From contig NC_012875.2 of assembly GCF_000003195.3 (NCBI RefSeq), positions 12,428,174-12,492,173 of the forward strand: DNA of 64,000 nucleotides, written 5' to 3'. The notes beneath the pieces were generated by a model, which saw only the letters and a list, made by a program, of their open reading frames with translations, ran no database searches and was not told where the DNA came from. Origin of the DNA: Sorghum bicolor. Lineage: Eukaryota > Streptophyta > Magnoliopsida > Poales > Poaceae. Positions within the stretch are counted from its first letter, which is position 1. The number at the start of each line of letters is the position of its first letter. The position numbers and the translations under genes were made by a program. Shown piece by piece: positions 33,114-45,300 of the stretch.

Positions 33114-36100
33114 TCATCGGCAGAGCCTTCCACCGGTTTTAGCTTCTTCTTCATTTTGCAGTGCCTTGCGAGCTTGGGCGTTCCGCTCTTGTTCAAGGGT
33201 CTTGACCATCTCAGGCAGCTGACTTTATTCCTGTTGAGCTTGGGACAGGGCCTCTTCTACTTGTTTAAGCTCTGCCAGCAGTACTTCTCTCTTTGTCGAT
33301 AGGTCAGAGATCTTTAGCTTCAGCGTATCTCCTGAGGATTTCAGAATGCCGATGCTCTTATGTTTTTCATCGGCAAGGTTCTTTACTTTCATCACCTCCT
33401 CTGAGAGCTGGGCGTGAGCAGCTCTATCGGCAAGGCGCTGGGTGGCCTTTTGGTACTGGAGCTATCGACTCTCCAAGTGAGCAGCCTTGAAGAGAATCTC
33501 CTTGGCATCAGCAGGGATTTGGCCTCTGGGAGCCTTGAACAGAGCCTTGGCTGGATCGGAGTCGTCAACCAGTTGGGCTGTGTCTTGATGAAGGAGGGCC
33601 GACAGATCTTCCAACCTTGCTCTGATTTCTGCCGACGAGATCCCAATTGCTTGAGAAGAACTCGCTTCCTCACCTTCATCTTCGGAGATTTCGATGGCGA
33701 AGGAGAACAGGCTGTCGGGAGAATCTTGTTCCTGAAAGAGAAAAGGAGATGGGTTATTTGATGATGAAATATTAGTAAAATATATAATGATAATCAAATA
33801 ACTTACTTGTTTCAGAGCTATCTCTCGCCTCTGTCTAGTTGAGGCCGAGGGTACTACAGGTTGATCGGCTGGATTTGCCGATGAAACAATGTCAGCTGAA
33901 AGGTTAACAGAAATAAGTATAAAGTGGAAAATAGGTCTATCGGCAGTAATTTCATAGAGAGTACATTACCTTGAGGGGGTCCAGTACTTGTCTGAATCGA
34001 GGAAACTACCGATGCTACGATTAAGCTTGCTGGATCGGTGGTCTGCTCGTGTACATCAGCCGATATTTCTTCTGGCTGAGGTTCTTCTGGCTGAAGTTCT
34101 TCTGGCTGGGGTTCTTCTTGTGGCTGAGGAGGAGACGGTGCTTGTTGTGTCTGAGCTTCTGGAGAAGAGGGGACGATTCTACAGGAATCGGTGACCTTGG
34201 AGGGGGGGAGGCGTTGCTGTTCTCTGGCGCTTCGCTTGTGACTTGGTACTCTTTGGACCCTTTCTCTTTGGTTGGCTGGACTGGGGGGCATCGGCAGTCG
34301 TACTTCTGGTCTTTACTGATTTGCCAGTTTGCTGATACAACAATGAAAGTTTTATGAGTATAAGTGTAAAAGGGTATTGATGAGGTTCTGATTGAAATAA
34401 TAAAAGTTACCAATGAAGTTCCCATGCTAGCCGATGTGTCCTGAAAAATTGTGTAAATGTAAGAATGGAATCGGTATAACTTGAGGAATTCAAGTATTTA
34501 TCTTGAAAGCTTGTGCCAAAGCAGTGGCAGCTAACGACGGGGATGTTTTGGTTCACTTGGTGGTGATTTTCTTGAAACGCACACCCTGGTGTATTAAAGC
34601 AGCCAAGCTTGGAGCGTTGTTGCCGATCAAAGAGATCGGGCCGGATGGAAGGAGTTCAATCGGCCTACCACTTCTGCTAACTGATGGTGGCGTATCATCG
34701 ACCTATATAAAACAAAGAAAGTGAGTTGCCGATAGAAAATGAAAGTGAAAGGAATGAAGTATCGGTTAAAATGCTTACAGTATTATCGGGGACCTTGTAT
34801 TTGGGGTCGATCATGCCACGGTATGAGACGGCCGATCTGTAGAACAAATGCTCTTTCCACTCTTCCCACCACTGTTTATATGCCTGAGTAATGAAGAGAG
34901 ATGGGATCCAAGCCGATAGATCGACATCCGTATCGGCATTTGGTGGAAGTTGGGCTATTCTGATCCACTCAAGGTTGCTGGTGATGGTCTCCCTCGGCTT
35001 TACCACATCGGTGTAGCAAAGTGTAATCGGTAGCTGACCGAAAGCCAGTTGGCGAGCTAGTGCCGATGGGTTGTAAAACTCATAGATCAGATTAAAAGCT
35101 TTCCCACTACCAAAGAAGTTCACTGGTATGGCCCTTGGGGTGGTAATTGCCGTCATCACATCACGGTCCTTGTTGAGAGCATCATTGAAGGGATGAAAGG
35201 TCAGGGGAAATCTGGTATCTGAATCTTCATAAGGCATCCATGCCTGCTGTTCTCTGGTCAGACCTTCATAGAGAGTTTGAAAGAATCGGCTAACCTGGTC
35301 TTCATTACTACCAGTGCCAGGTAAAACTATGGCAGCTTCACGAAAGTTCAATGGGGAACGAGTTGCCGATTCTTCTTCATCCAATTCATAATCCTCTGCT
35401 ATGTCCTTGGGGAAGCGATGTGCAAAGAGGTCGAATTCAAGGCGTTTGTGCATGTGGAGACTAAGCCACATGTTGATAAACCACCAAGGACCCCCTAAGT
35501 TGCGATGGGTTGACCGAGTAGAAGTTTCTTGGCTACCTGATGGAGAAGGTGATAGGCAGAACCAAGCAGGTATCGGCCAAGAGGAAATCGGCCACCATTG
35601 GCTAATCTTTCTGCTGCTGATAGGTAAACAGAAGTTGGTCCTGCCGATCGGCCACAGAATACAAACTTATCCAGCCACATATTCAGGAAGGTGGTCTGTT
35701 CTTTTGCGCTGACGGGTCCTGTTTTTCGGTACTTCTGAATGTACCCAGACCAACCGCCGATAGCACGAGTTTCTACCTTAGAACTGGGTTTGGTGTCAAA
35801 TAGATGGCTGTTATCGGCAGTGGATATGTCTAAGCCGGTGAGCATGAGTACATCGGCAAGTGTAGCAGAAGCAGGGCCGTGGCCAAGCACAAAAGCATTG
35901 AGCGTGTCTGACTAGAAGTACGAAGCAGCAATTAGCAGTGACTCATTCCTCTCCATATCGGCAAGAGACAATCTAATACACTAGTCTAGCTTCCGTTTGC
36001 CCCATTGAACCTCATTTGAGTGGCTAACTCTCAGAAACCAATCCTTCCATCCCTTGGTTGGACTGGGCCATGAACGGAAGGCATCTTTCCATAGATCTAG

Positions 36101-36378
36101 GGAAAAGTTTTCGGCTCTAAAGGGGATTCTGTTTGTCTCTGCGTTTATCAGATCGGTGGGATCTGGGTTTCCTAGCGGGCCAAGACATTGGACGTGAGGT
36201 TGATCGGTAGGAATAACGATCTTATCGGCCAAATCCTAGAAGTTTTTGAGGATAAAAAGAAGAACTAAAAGAAAAAAGGAATATTTAGTAAGAGGAATTG
36301 CGGATGAACAGGAGTACAGCAAGAGTGCAGGGGAAAGAGTGGTAAGCTGACCTCAGGAACAACGAAGTTGATGGCCAT
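33114..36378 (-). pseudogene. Antisense multi-exon PMD gene in element D, decayed
   Basis: Seven exons can be read: 36378-36352, 36235-34779, 34702-34502, 34440-34411, 34331-33970, 33895-33807 and 33731 to about 33114. Introns are 61-117 bp with GT-AG ends, except the one at 34501-34441 whose donor reads ataaatac. Exon joins preserve frame. The product has a plant mobile domain (TLADVLMLTGLD), a basic stretch (QPKRKGPKSTKSQAKRQR), a Pro/Glu repeat (about four PQPEE-like units), an acidic segment and a Leu/Lys/Glu-rich likely coiled coil (LAELKQVEEALSQAQQE). Breaks: TAG near 35981 and 35912, a one-base loss near 35500, TGA at 34553-34555, a frame change in a 7-G run (34202-34208), TAG at 33462-33464 and TAA at 33225-33227. 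PMD genes are known in plant hosts and in transposons. Confidence 0.72.
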
Positions 36379-36529
36379 CTCCTCGCAAGGAAGAAGATCA
36401 AAGACTTGGGGGTTGGTGAAGAAAGGCCTTTGTTGAAGTTCTTGGAATCCTCGGGTAATGCTGCCGCCAGGAAAGTAGATTTTGGGCTATAGAATGATGA
36501 GGTGAAGAAGGAGTACCGGAGAAGGAAGT

Positions 36530-36536
36530 ATTTATA
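36530..36536 (-). promoter_or_regulatory. TATA box of the antisense PMD gene (copy 2)
   Basis: The minus strand reads tcctataaatac about 150 bp before the first good ATG, at the same relative place as in copy 1. The surrounding ~100 bp are conserved between copies. Confidence 0.55.
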
Positions 36537-36936
36537 GGACAAATCGGGCAGGTGCAAATTTGACTTATCTCTTTGTCGCATCCGTGAAATCTGAGGGTGT
36601 TCAGGTGGATATGGTAACTGTTCGCACGGTAATCAAGAGATTGCGCAGGTGATTTGATAGCAAGCGGTCATGATTTTGAGATATTTCACTGTACGAGATC
36701 TCCTGGTCGGTTCATCGGTAGTTCCCTCTAACGGTAATATTGCCGATGGGCGCATAAAGTGGAGAGATTCGGTTCGGGAGGTTGAGGAATTCGAGGAATA
36801 GGCAGGAGAAGCGGGCCAAGGATGTTCGGATTTAACGACCGATTACCAAGATGGGAGAATTAATTGTGGAAAGGCATCGTTATTGTAGAGAATTTCGAAG
36901 CATTAATGATTTTATACTCCGAAATTAGGGGGCATG

Positions 36937-37654
36937 TGTTGACACTGTTTTTGGACACGTATCTTTTGACGTGTATCTGGGGATAGTAAAGTATAGATCG
37001 GTAGATGAAGCAACGGTAACTAGTCTACAGGGAAGTTGCCGATGAAGGTGGTTGCCGATGAGGAAACAATTGAATGTGACTAAGTCTAGAGGTGGTGACG
37101 TGTTCGTGCCGATGACCAGTATCAATGCCGATGGCCACAACAGGAGATCTGCCGATGCCTCTAAAGGAAAGCGTGGAGGTTGCCGATTGATCTGTGGCGG
37201 TGCCCCGGTCGGCTACAACAGGAGATCTGCCGATGGCTCTAAAGGAAAGCGTGGATGTTTTCCTTAGTTATTAGAATTCGTTTTGAGTACGGGTTCAGTT
37301 TAGTTTGGAATTCGAATCCTAGTCGTGTCTGGTTGTAGCTCTTCGGATGGGGTATAAATGTAGACTCTAGAGCAATGTAATGAGAATATATCAATCAATC
37401 AAACACAAGTTTTTACTCATATTCCAGCATCTACTTTTTCGACGACTTCGTCATATTTTTTTTACTACGAGTTCTTAGGAATTCGTCGACTTAAGCTCGG
37501 CGTGTTCTCAAGTTCCGCGTGATCACCTCTTGGCCGTGACATCCGGGCGTATCGCTGCTGTCGGGACCAAAGTGGTCGAGTTACCACCTTTGTTGATTGT
37601 AAGGTCAAATCGGCTGGCACGCCTTAACGTTTGGAGATCAGTTTTGCACCGACA
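36937..37654 (+). repeat. 3' LTR of element D
   Basis: TGTTGACACTG to TTGCACCGACA, 718 bp, directly after a polypurine tract. It matches 1721-2419. Inside it are two copies of an 'acaggagatctgccgatg.ctctaaaggaaagcgtgga' unit (about 37139-37174 and 37218-37253). TATA-like tataaat is at 37353-37359. Confidence 0.8.
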
Positions 37655-37878
37655 AGAGTAATGGCACTTGATTAGACCGTTCTATCTTTTAACTACTCAA
37701 GATAGAAGTGACGGTTACAAGTCCCATGGTGAAAGGTAAAATAAGTAAGTTTTAAGTCTTGACAGTTTACTCTAACTCAGAGATGAGACCTTATTTAAAA
37801 GCATGTGTACCGTTAATTTTTAAAAGGTATTGAGATAGCCTTGCTCAGGGATGAGCAATAGGTAAGCTTGGGGGAGTT
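37655..37878 (+). mobile_element. 3' end of an Athila-like internal region
   Basis: This matches about 24300-24485 of element B (ctatcttttaact, gtaagttttaagtctt, cagtttactctaactcag) and ends in a polypurine tract, aagcttgggggag, before an LTR. Its left part was cut by the arrival of element D. Confidence 0.7.
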
Positions 37879-39401
37879 TGTTGACGGTCCTTAAGTATCA
37901 AATTTAATTATCAAATAAACAAAGAAAAAGATCCAAATACAACCGACATCCAGACTTAGGGTTTTATCTGACAGAATTCTACGAGTTTTGGTGTTTATCT
38001 ATTTCTGCAGGGGGTTATCAGGAATTATGGAAGAAAGGCCCACACGTAGGGTTTACATAGAGATATTAACATGCCGCGCAACTAGCCTACATCTAGAAGA
38101 GTCTAGAAGCCACGGGAACGAACGGGAGACCGGACGGGCTCGGGGGCAGGGCGCCCGCCCTCCCCCCTCGGGGCCAATCAGAGCCAACTTCGCGTATCAT
38201 GCTCCACCGACCTAAAGAATCAAGGAAAACCGTGCGATTAATGTCGGTTTGATCCAACGGCCCATATTCACTTGGAAGGACTATATAAGCAGACCCCCTG
38301 GCCCCTGGAGGAGAGGTCCTCTGACCCCTAATTCATTATTTGTCTTGGGAGAAGAAGCCTCTGATCAAGCCCTAGAGCCACCACATCAATTAGATCTCTA
38401 GTTTAGCATAGCTACATAGGATTAGAACTAGAAGGGGTCAATCTTCGATTGATTTCCAGATCTTCAAGAGGATTCTTGGTAATTCCTCTATTGTTCTTCA
38501 ATTGTTCATCTCTGTTCTTCAATATTATGAATATGACTTTGTTCTACTTCAATATATTGATTATGACTTTGCTCTACTTGTTTATATTTGCAATTATATT
38601 GTTCTTAGTTTATCATAGTTATATGCTTTGTTTAGTTAGATTGGAATTATATACATGTTTAGGATCGTATAACATTTATCTAGGTGTACAGTGGGTAAAT
38701 GATAAGTATTGTGTAGGCGTGGTGCCTATACCGTATTTATCTGCGATTGTACCCTATATGCCAGATCGCGGGGTAGTTCGTGGTAGTGACAGCTCCATTG
38801 ATTCTTATATAGTTCCTCTCTCGTGTATAGGGCTGGCAGAGCAACATTATTATAGGGGAGTGATTGCGATGTTTCTCATATTCCTTGATAATATCACTAT
38901 GCATGGGCGTAGTCCTGTCTCGCAATGATTGCCAAGTATAATTGCACTAACTATATTCTTGTAGTTCATCCTAATTCCATGCTAATGACTTGCTAGAATA
39001 TCTATTGAGGTGCTTATCATATTTATATGTGGCTAAGTTATGTTGATCAGATTAATTATCTTTGTCACCATTTATACTTTATATATCTTTTATGTGACAC
39101 TGATCCCTCTATAAGAGATAGATAGATGCTCTCAATTATACATGCAATGATAGATACTCAATCCTATATTCCATTCTATAATCAACATTGATGTTTAGCA
39201 ATCACTTCCTAGTGGTAAAAATATAAATAACGATACCTGGAATACTTCCCGGTTAAAATGCTACATCAGTATTAATCTGTGCGCTTGAACATATCATTTA
39301 TTATTTATTTAGAAGAGCAATTGTATATTTCAATACCGCGTCTCTCATGTCATGCTGGGGATGACAACTTGGCTTAAGTGGCATGAGGGATAGGTTTGGC
39401 A
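37879..39401 (+). repeat. Athila-like LTR flanked by internal sequence on both sides
   Basis: Starts TGTTGACGGTCC and ends near GTTTGGCA, about 1.52 kb. The first ~430 bp closely resemble element A's LTR; the middle diverges. A TATA box, tatataag, is at about 38282-38289. A frame of 159 codons at 38449-38928 is hydrophobic and has no homologue in sister LTRs, so I do not call it. The right end is followed by a primer-binding-site-like sequence. Confidence 0.72.
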
Positions 39402-39405
39402 TTTT

Positions 39406-39420
39406 TGGCGCCGTTATCAG
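39406..39420 (+). promoter_or_regulatory. Primer-binding-site-like sequence, tRNA-Asp type
   Basis: tggcgccgttatcag matches the first ten bases of the tRNA-Asp site in element B and then diverges. About 45 bp of further internal sequence follow before the Tekay-like LTR. Confidence 0.55.
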
Positions 39421-39449
39421 AATTAGAAAACTAAGTCTACTTTTGGTAG

Positions 39450-42344
39450 TGACGTTAAGAATGCCCAACACACAAATTACAAAAGTATCATCACAAGTGT
39501 CATACATAACGTTTATCACAACACAAACATCAAAGTCTAGCACAAGCGGAAAATAAAACTTAAATCATACTAATGCTTGGTAGTTCCAACACAGGGACGA
39601 CCGATTGGGGGATCGCCAACCTAGAAGTCCTCCGGGAATTCTTTGTAGTAGCTGTCATCTGTTACCCATCTGGGATCTTGTCCAAAAAGAAATATAGAGA
39701 CAAGCGTGAGTACACCTCGTACTCCGCAAGCATAACATAGGATTTCATGCGGCTCAAAAAGGTCAGACACTGGCTGGCTACTGCAGTTAGCATTTTAATT
39801 GGTCAATGTTTCAATCCTATTTAATCATAAACTATGCTTAAGCTCCCGATTAGCCCACATGAGTACATGATAATAACACCGTTAACCTTCACGGCTAACA
39901 CCATAACCATCACAGTTAAACCACATTAATCTTCACGACCAATGCGTCATATTTCCATAAGTCATTTCCCCATAACCGTCCACACCCAACTATTCCGTAA
40001 GGGTCCAAGGCCGCTATGTCCGAGAGCACGGCTAGTATACCAGTTTGATCAAACTCTGCGCAGAGGTGTGCACTTTTCCTGTAAGTCGTGTTACCCATAT
40101 GCCCGGGGTTTGCAAGACCCACTAACACTACCAAGGTGAGCGGACAGGGAACACTATGAAGCCTTCCATAGGCCTCGTCTATCCAGTTAGGGCCGCGAGG
40201 TTTCCTCGAGAGGCAGATATAGAGGACCCCCCTTTCCTATGGCACATTTCTATCACGGCTATACACATAGGAACAGAAAGCAGTTATATACCCAAAGTGG
40301 CAAGCCCCTCTTGCGCCCTTTCGGGTAACCTCTAACCAGCTAGATGAGATCATACTACTGAGCTAAAGTTAGAGCCATATAACCATCACGGTTGCACTGT
40401 ATGTCCCGGATAGTCGCTTACAGAGAAGTCCTTACGTAGGGTCTAGGTCAACCTGACCGAATTCAATTGCACCATAGCCCTTTTCCCATCATTTGTCATC
40501 ATATTTACTAAAGTCAGAGTGGTAGTAAAGTCTCCATTAATTAGAGCCCTAGCAAAGCTACCCACATGCAATCTACCCATAGGTGTCATAAATATATAGT
40601 CAGGTAGCTAGGATGTCCTTTGGGTTATCAAAATTGGACACATGCAGATGCGTAATTAATTAAGTGAATAGGTGTACAAGGGAAACCCATGTTATACTTG
40701 CCTTTGGTAAAGGGAAGCTGCTGCTGCTCCTGCTGCTCCTTGGAGTAAAATGGATCACCCACGGTCACGTCACCGTCTGTGCTCGATTGGCACCACACAA
40801 CAACACGCATCCAGGTTCAATCATACAGGCAAACAATCCTTTAATTAGAATAGTACACCAACAGATCAAAAACAAAATAAAATATTTAAAAACAGAACCT
40901 ATGTTTCGCTACGAACACATAGATACGAAGATCACGAAAATTGGAGCTAAAACGATCAAGTTACGAATTTACGGCGATTTTCTATATGCATTTAATTAAT
41001 TAAACCTAACCCTAAAATTAAAAGTTGAAAACTGCAGTAACAGTGGTACTAACATGTAGAGAATTTAATTACGAATCTAACGCAATTTGAACGGGTCAAA
41101 TCGGAGCTAAAACAAATATTTTATGGCCAAAACAATGCAATGGCAATTCTGTAAATTTCTGAAAGCGCATTTTGACCGAGAAAATACGCTTTCTAAACGG
41201 CAAAGCGTAATCTGCGAAATGCGCTAAGGACTGCGGTTTAAATCACGAACAGAGGGAGGTTTCTTTAGCAAAAATTGCCCCCGAAGGGGTATGGAGCATC
41301 CTGGACCATCGGATCGACCCTGGACGGCCAGGATTAAGAGAAATGGGGAAGGGAGGGGGTCGGCCACCGGAGGGGGAAGAGATGGCGGCGGCGGTGCCAT
41401 TGCCGCGGCGAGCAAGGTCGCCGGCGAATTCCGTTCGGTCGCTACGGAGCACCATTTCACAAATCGATTGTCTCGGGGGAGAGGGGAGGATGTGGGGAAC
41501 TCGTTCCCGGCCTCGGCGCGACCGGGGAGAGCCTGCGCAGCCCGCTCCGTGGCCGGCGGCCATGGAGCTCGCCGGAGTTTGCCGAAAACAGCCCTAGAGA
41601 CTACGAAACGGAACGAGAGGAGCACCGGGAGGAATCAGGGAAGCAGGCGATGCTCACCACAGCGTGAAACGGGGCAATGACGGCTCGGTCCGACGGGTTC
41701 ATGCGGAGGTCGCTGGCGGCGCTTTTGTAGTGCTTCAGAGAGCTCATGCGAGTTGAGAGAGAGCGAGGAAAATGAAATGGGAGGGGAAGGGCGTTTCAGC
41801 GCGGCTCTGCCCACTTCAACCCGAGGAGCGGGGGAGAGAGAGAGGTCGTGGGGGAAGCGGGGGGGGGGCGCCTTCGGCTCGTGGTTCCAAGCTGAGAAAG
41901 AGAGGGGGAAGCGGGCGGGCGGTTGGGGAAGGCGAAGTTGACAGGCGGACTCGGCCTGTCAGCGGGGGAGAGAGAGGGGAAGGGGAAAGCGGCTGGCTGG
42001 CTGGGCCAGGCCCAAGAAGAAGGGGGAGAGAGGGCGCACGGGGGATCTGGGCCAAAAGGCCGAAAGAAAGAAGGGGGCAGAGAAGGTTTTTCTATTTTTT
42101 TTCTTTTTCAAATAAATTTTCAAACTCATTTTAAGATAGAATTTGAATTCAAACTCTTTTGTTCAAAACCACACATCACAAAAGAAATTGCGCCAGCATG
42201 AATGCAGCATAAAATGTTAATCTAAACTTATATTTAATTTTAGTGCCCCAAATTTATTTATTTTTCCTATATTTAAATGCTCACAAAATAATTCATTAGA
42301 TTCAATTCATCTATTTTAAACAAATAAAATTTTTGGGTGTTACA
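39450..42344 (-). repeat. Tekay-like solo LTR, left end truncated
   Basis: This aligns with the 2.9-kb LTR at 53855-56779 in the same orientation, from about its position 75 to its end (gggtgttaca). Shared blocks include cagggacgaccga, gtaagggtccaaggccgct and cacttttcc.gtaagtcgtgttacccatatgcc. The GC-rich part (about 41280-42080) is more diverged than the rest. No internal region is attached at either side, so it is a solo or truncated LTR. GC-rich frames at 41224-42201 are not credible genes. Its right end abuts the tandem array. Confidence 0.75.
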
Positions 42345-45300
42345 AGTTCATCTTGTCATGCGAAACCGTGTTTTTAATTGAAAATTTTAAAATTTGAATT
42401 TTTTAAACAACCACGGATGGAAAAACTCTCTAAATAAACTTTGTAGATCTCAAAAAGTTATGAAACTTCGTAGCTGATAACATTTTGTTTTGAAATCATC
42501 TTGTCATGCAAAAACTATATTTGAATTTCTTAAATTTGAAAAATTCATTGCCGAGTGTTTTTTTACACTCGGCAAAGAAGCCTTTGCCAAGTGTTTTTCT
42601 TTGACACTCGGCAAACACCTTTGCCGAGTGTCAAAAAAACACTCGGCAAAGAAAATTTCAAATCAAATTTTGAAGTCGTAAACGAATTCAAATTAAAAAA
42701 TTTTTACTACAAAGTTGTATAACTTCTCAAGATCTACAACATTTATTTTGATCATTTCTTTATTTGACAAAGCCAAAACAAATTTGTTTACAAATTTTAC
42801 ATCTCCCTTATAGTTTATGAAACTACAAGAGAGACATATAAGATTTTAGAAAAATATTAGAATCACCATGTCCGATGAACATATGACAAAATAACCAAAA
42901 TAAACTCTGTATATCTTGAGAAGTTATGAAATTTTGTATTTGGCAACTTTTTTATTTGAGTTCATCTTGTCATGCAAAACTGCGTTTTTATTTGAAAATT
43001 CTAAAAATTTGAATTTTTTAAACAACCTCGGATGGAAAACCTTTCTAAATAAACTTTGTAGATTTTAAAAAGTTATGAAACTTCGTAGTTGATAACTTTT
43101 TGTTTTGAAATCATCTTGTCATGCAAAAACTATATTTGAATTTCTTAAATTTGAAAAATTCCTTGCCGAGTGTTTTTTTTACACTCGGCAAAGAAGCCTT
43201 TCCCGAGTGTTTTTCTTTGACACCTTCTTTGCCGAGTGTAAAACAAACACTCCGCAAAGAAATTTTTAAATCGAATTTTGAAGACATAAACGAATTCAAA
43301 TCAAAAAGTTTTTAACTACAAAGTTGTATAACTTCTTAAGATCTACAACATTTATTTTGATCATTTCTTTATTTGACAAAGCCAAAATAAATTTGTTTAC
43401 AGATTTTACATCTCTCTTATAGTTTATGAAACTACAAGAGAGATATATAAGATTTTAGAAAAATATTAGAATCACCATGTCCGATGAACATATGACAAAA
43501 TAACCAAAATAAACACTGTATATCTTGAGAAGTTATGAAATTTTGTATTTGGCAACTTTTTTATTTGAGTTCATCTTGTCATGCAAAACCACTTTTTTAA
43601 TTGAAAATTCTAAAATTTGAATTTTTTTAAACAACCTCGGATGGAAAACCTCTCTAAATAAACTTTGTAGATTTTAAAAAGTTATGAAACTTCGTAGATG
43701 ATAACTTTTTGTTTTGAAATCATCTTGTCATGCAAAAACTATATTTGAATTTCTTTAATTTGAAAAATTCCTTGCCAGAGTGTTTTTTTCTGACACTCGG
43801 CAAAGAAGCCTTTGCCGAGTGTTTTTCTTTGTTCCTTGCCGAGTGTAAAAAAACACTCGGCAAAGAAATTTTCAAATCGAATTTTGAAGACCTAAACAAA
43901 TTCAAATCAAAAGGTTTTTAACTACAAAGTTGTATAACTTCTCAAGATCTACAACATTTATTTTGATCATTTCTTTATTTGTCAAAGCCAAAACAAATTT
44001 GTTTACAAATTTTACATCTCTCTTATAGTTTATGAAAATACAAGAGATATATAAGATTTTGGAAAAATATTAGAATCACCATGTCCGATGAACATATGAC
44101 AAAATAACCAAAATAAACTCTGTAGATCTTGAGAAGTTATGAAATTTTGTATTTGGCAACTTTTTTATTTGAGTTCATCTTGTCATGCAAAACCACGTTT
44201 TTAATTGAAAATTTTAAAATTTGAATTTGTTAAACAACCTCGGATGGAAAAACTCTCTAAATAAACTTTGTAGATCTTAAAAAGTTATGAAACTTCGTAG
44301 TTGATAACTTTTTGTTTTCAAATCATCTTGTCATGCACAAACTATATTTGAACTTCTTAAATTTGAAAAATTCTGTGCTGAGTGTAAAAAAACACTCGGC
44401 AAAGAAAATTGAAATCGAATTTTGAAGCCCTAAACGAATTCAAATCAAAAAGTTTATAGCTACGAAGTTGTATAACTTCTCAAGATCTACAACATTTATT
44501 TTGATCATTTCTTTATTTGACAAAGCCAAAACAAATTTTACATCTCTCTTATAGTTTATGAAAATACAAGAGAGATATATAAGATTTTAGAAAAATATTA
44601 GAATGACCATGTCCGATGAACATATGATAAAATAACCAAAATAAACTCTGTAGATCTTGAGAAGTTATGAAATTTTGTATTTGGCAACTTTTTTATTTGA
44701 GTTCATCTTGTCATGCAAAACCGCGTTTTTAATTGAAAATTTTAAAATTTGAATTTTTTAAACAACCACGGATGGAAAAACTCTCTAACTGTAGATCTTA
44801 AAAAGTTATGAAACTTCGTAGTTGATAACTTTTTATTTTGAAATCATCTTATCATGCAAAAACTATATTTGAATTTCTTAAATTTGAAAAATTCCTTGTC
44901 GAGTGTTTTTTCGACACTCGGCAAAGAAGCCTTTGCCGAGTGTTTTTCTTGGACACTCGGCAAAGACCTTCTTTGCCGAGTGTCAAAAAATACTCGGCAA
45001 ATAAAATTTCAAATCGAATTTTGAAGCCCTAAACGAATTCAAATCAAAAAGTTTTTAACTAAAAAGTTGTATAACTTGTCAAGATCTACAACCTTTATTT
45101 TGATTATTTTTTTATTTGACAAAGCCAAAACAAATTTGTTTACAAATTTTACATCTCTCTTATAGTTTATGAAACTACAAGAGAGATATATAAGATTTTA
45201 GAAAAATATTAGAATCACCATGTCCGATGAACATATGACAAAATAACCAAAATAAACTCTGTAGATCTTGAGAAGTTATGAAATTTTGTATTTGGCAACT

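Larger units (their letters stand above)
27436..37654 (+). mobile_element. Tat-lineage Ty3/gypsy element D, 5' truncated
   Basis: The order is gag, protease, RT, RNase H, a second RNase H, integrase core, then an antisense PMD gene, polypurine tract (agggggcatg) and LTR. The two RNase H domains and the antisense gene between integrase and the 3' LTR are features of the Tat lineage. No matching 5' LTR, primer site or 5' untranslated region was found upstream of gag. Many stops and frameshifts make it inactive. Noncoding stretches are 32885-33113 and 36537-36936. Confidence 0.85.

Noticed and set aside
38449..38928. 159-codon hydrophobic frame as a membrane protein gene
   Set aside because: It lies inside an LTR, is AT-rich, and the sister LTRs have no equivalent frame.
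41224..42201. GC-rich overlapping frames on both strands in the solo LTR, and the like at 46274-47361 and 55591-56528
   Set aside because: They lie inside LTRs, overlap each other in several frames and are explained by high GC content; no domain is seen.
11677..42344. A single Tekay element spanning from the LTR start at 11677 to the LTR end at 42344
   Set aside because: The two LTR pieces are in opposite orientations and differ in sequence, and nothing between them is Tekay pol.
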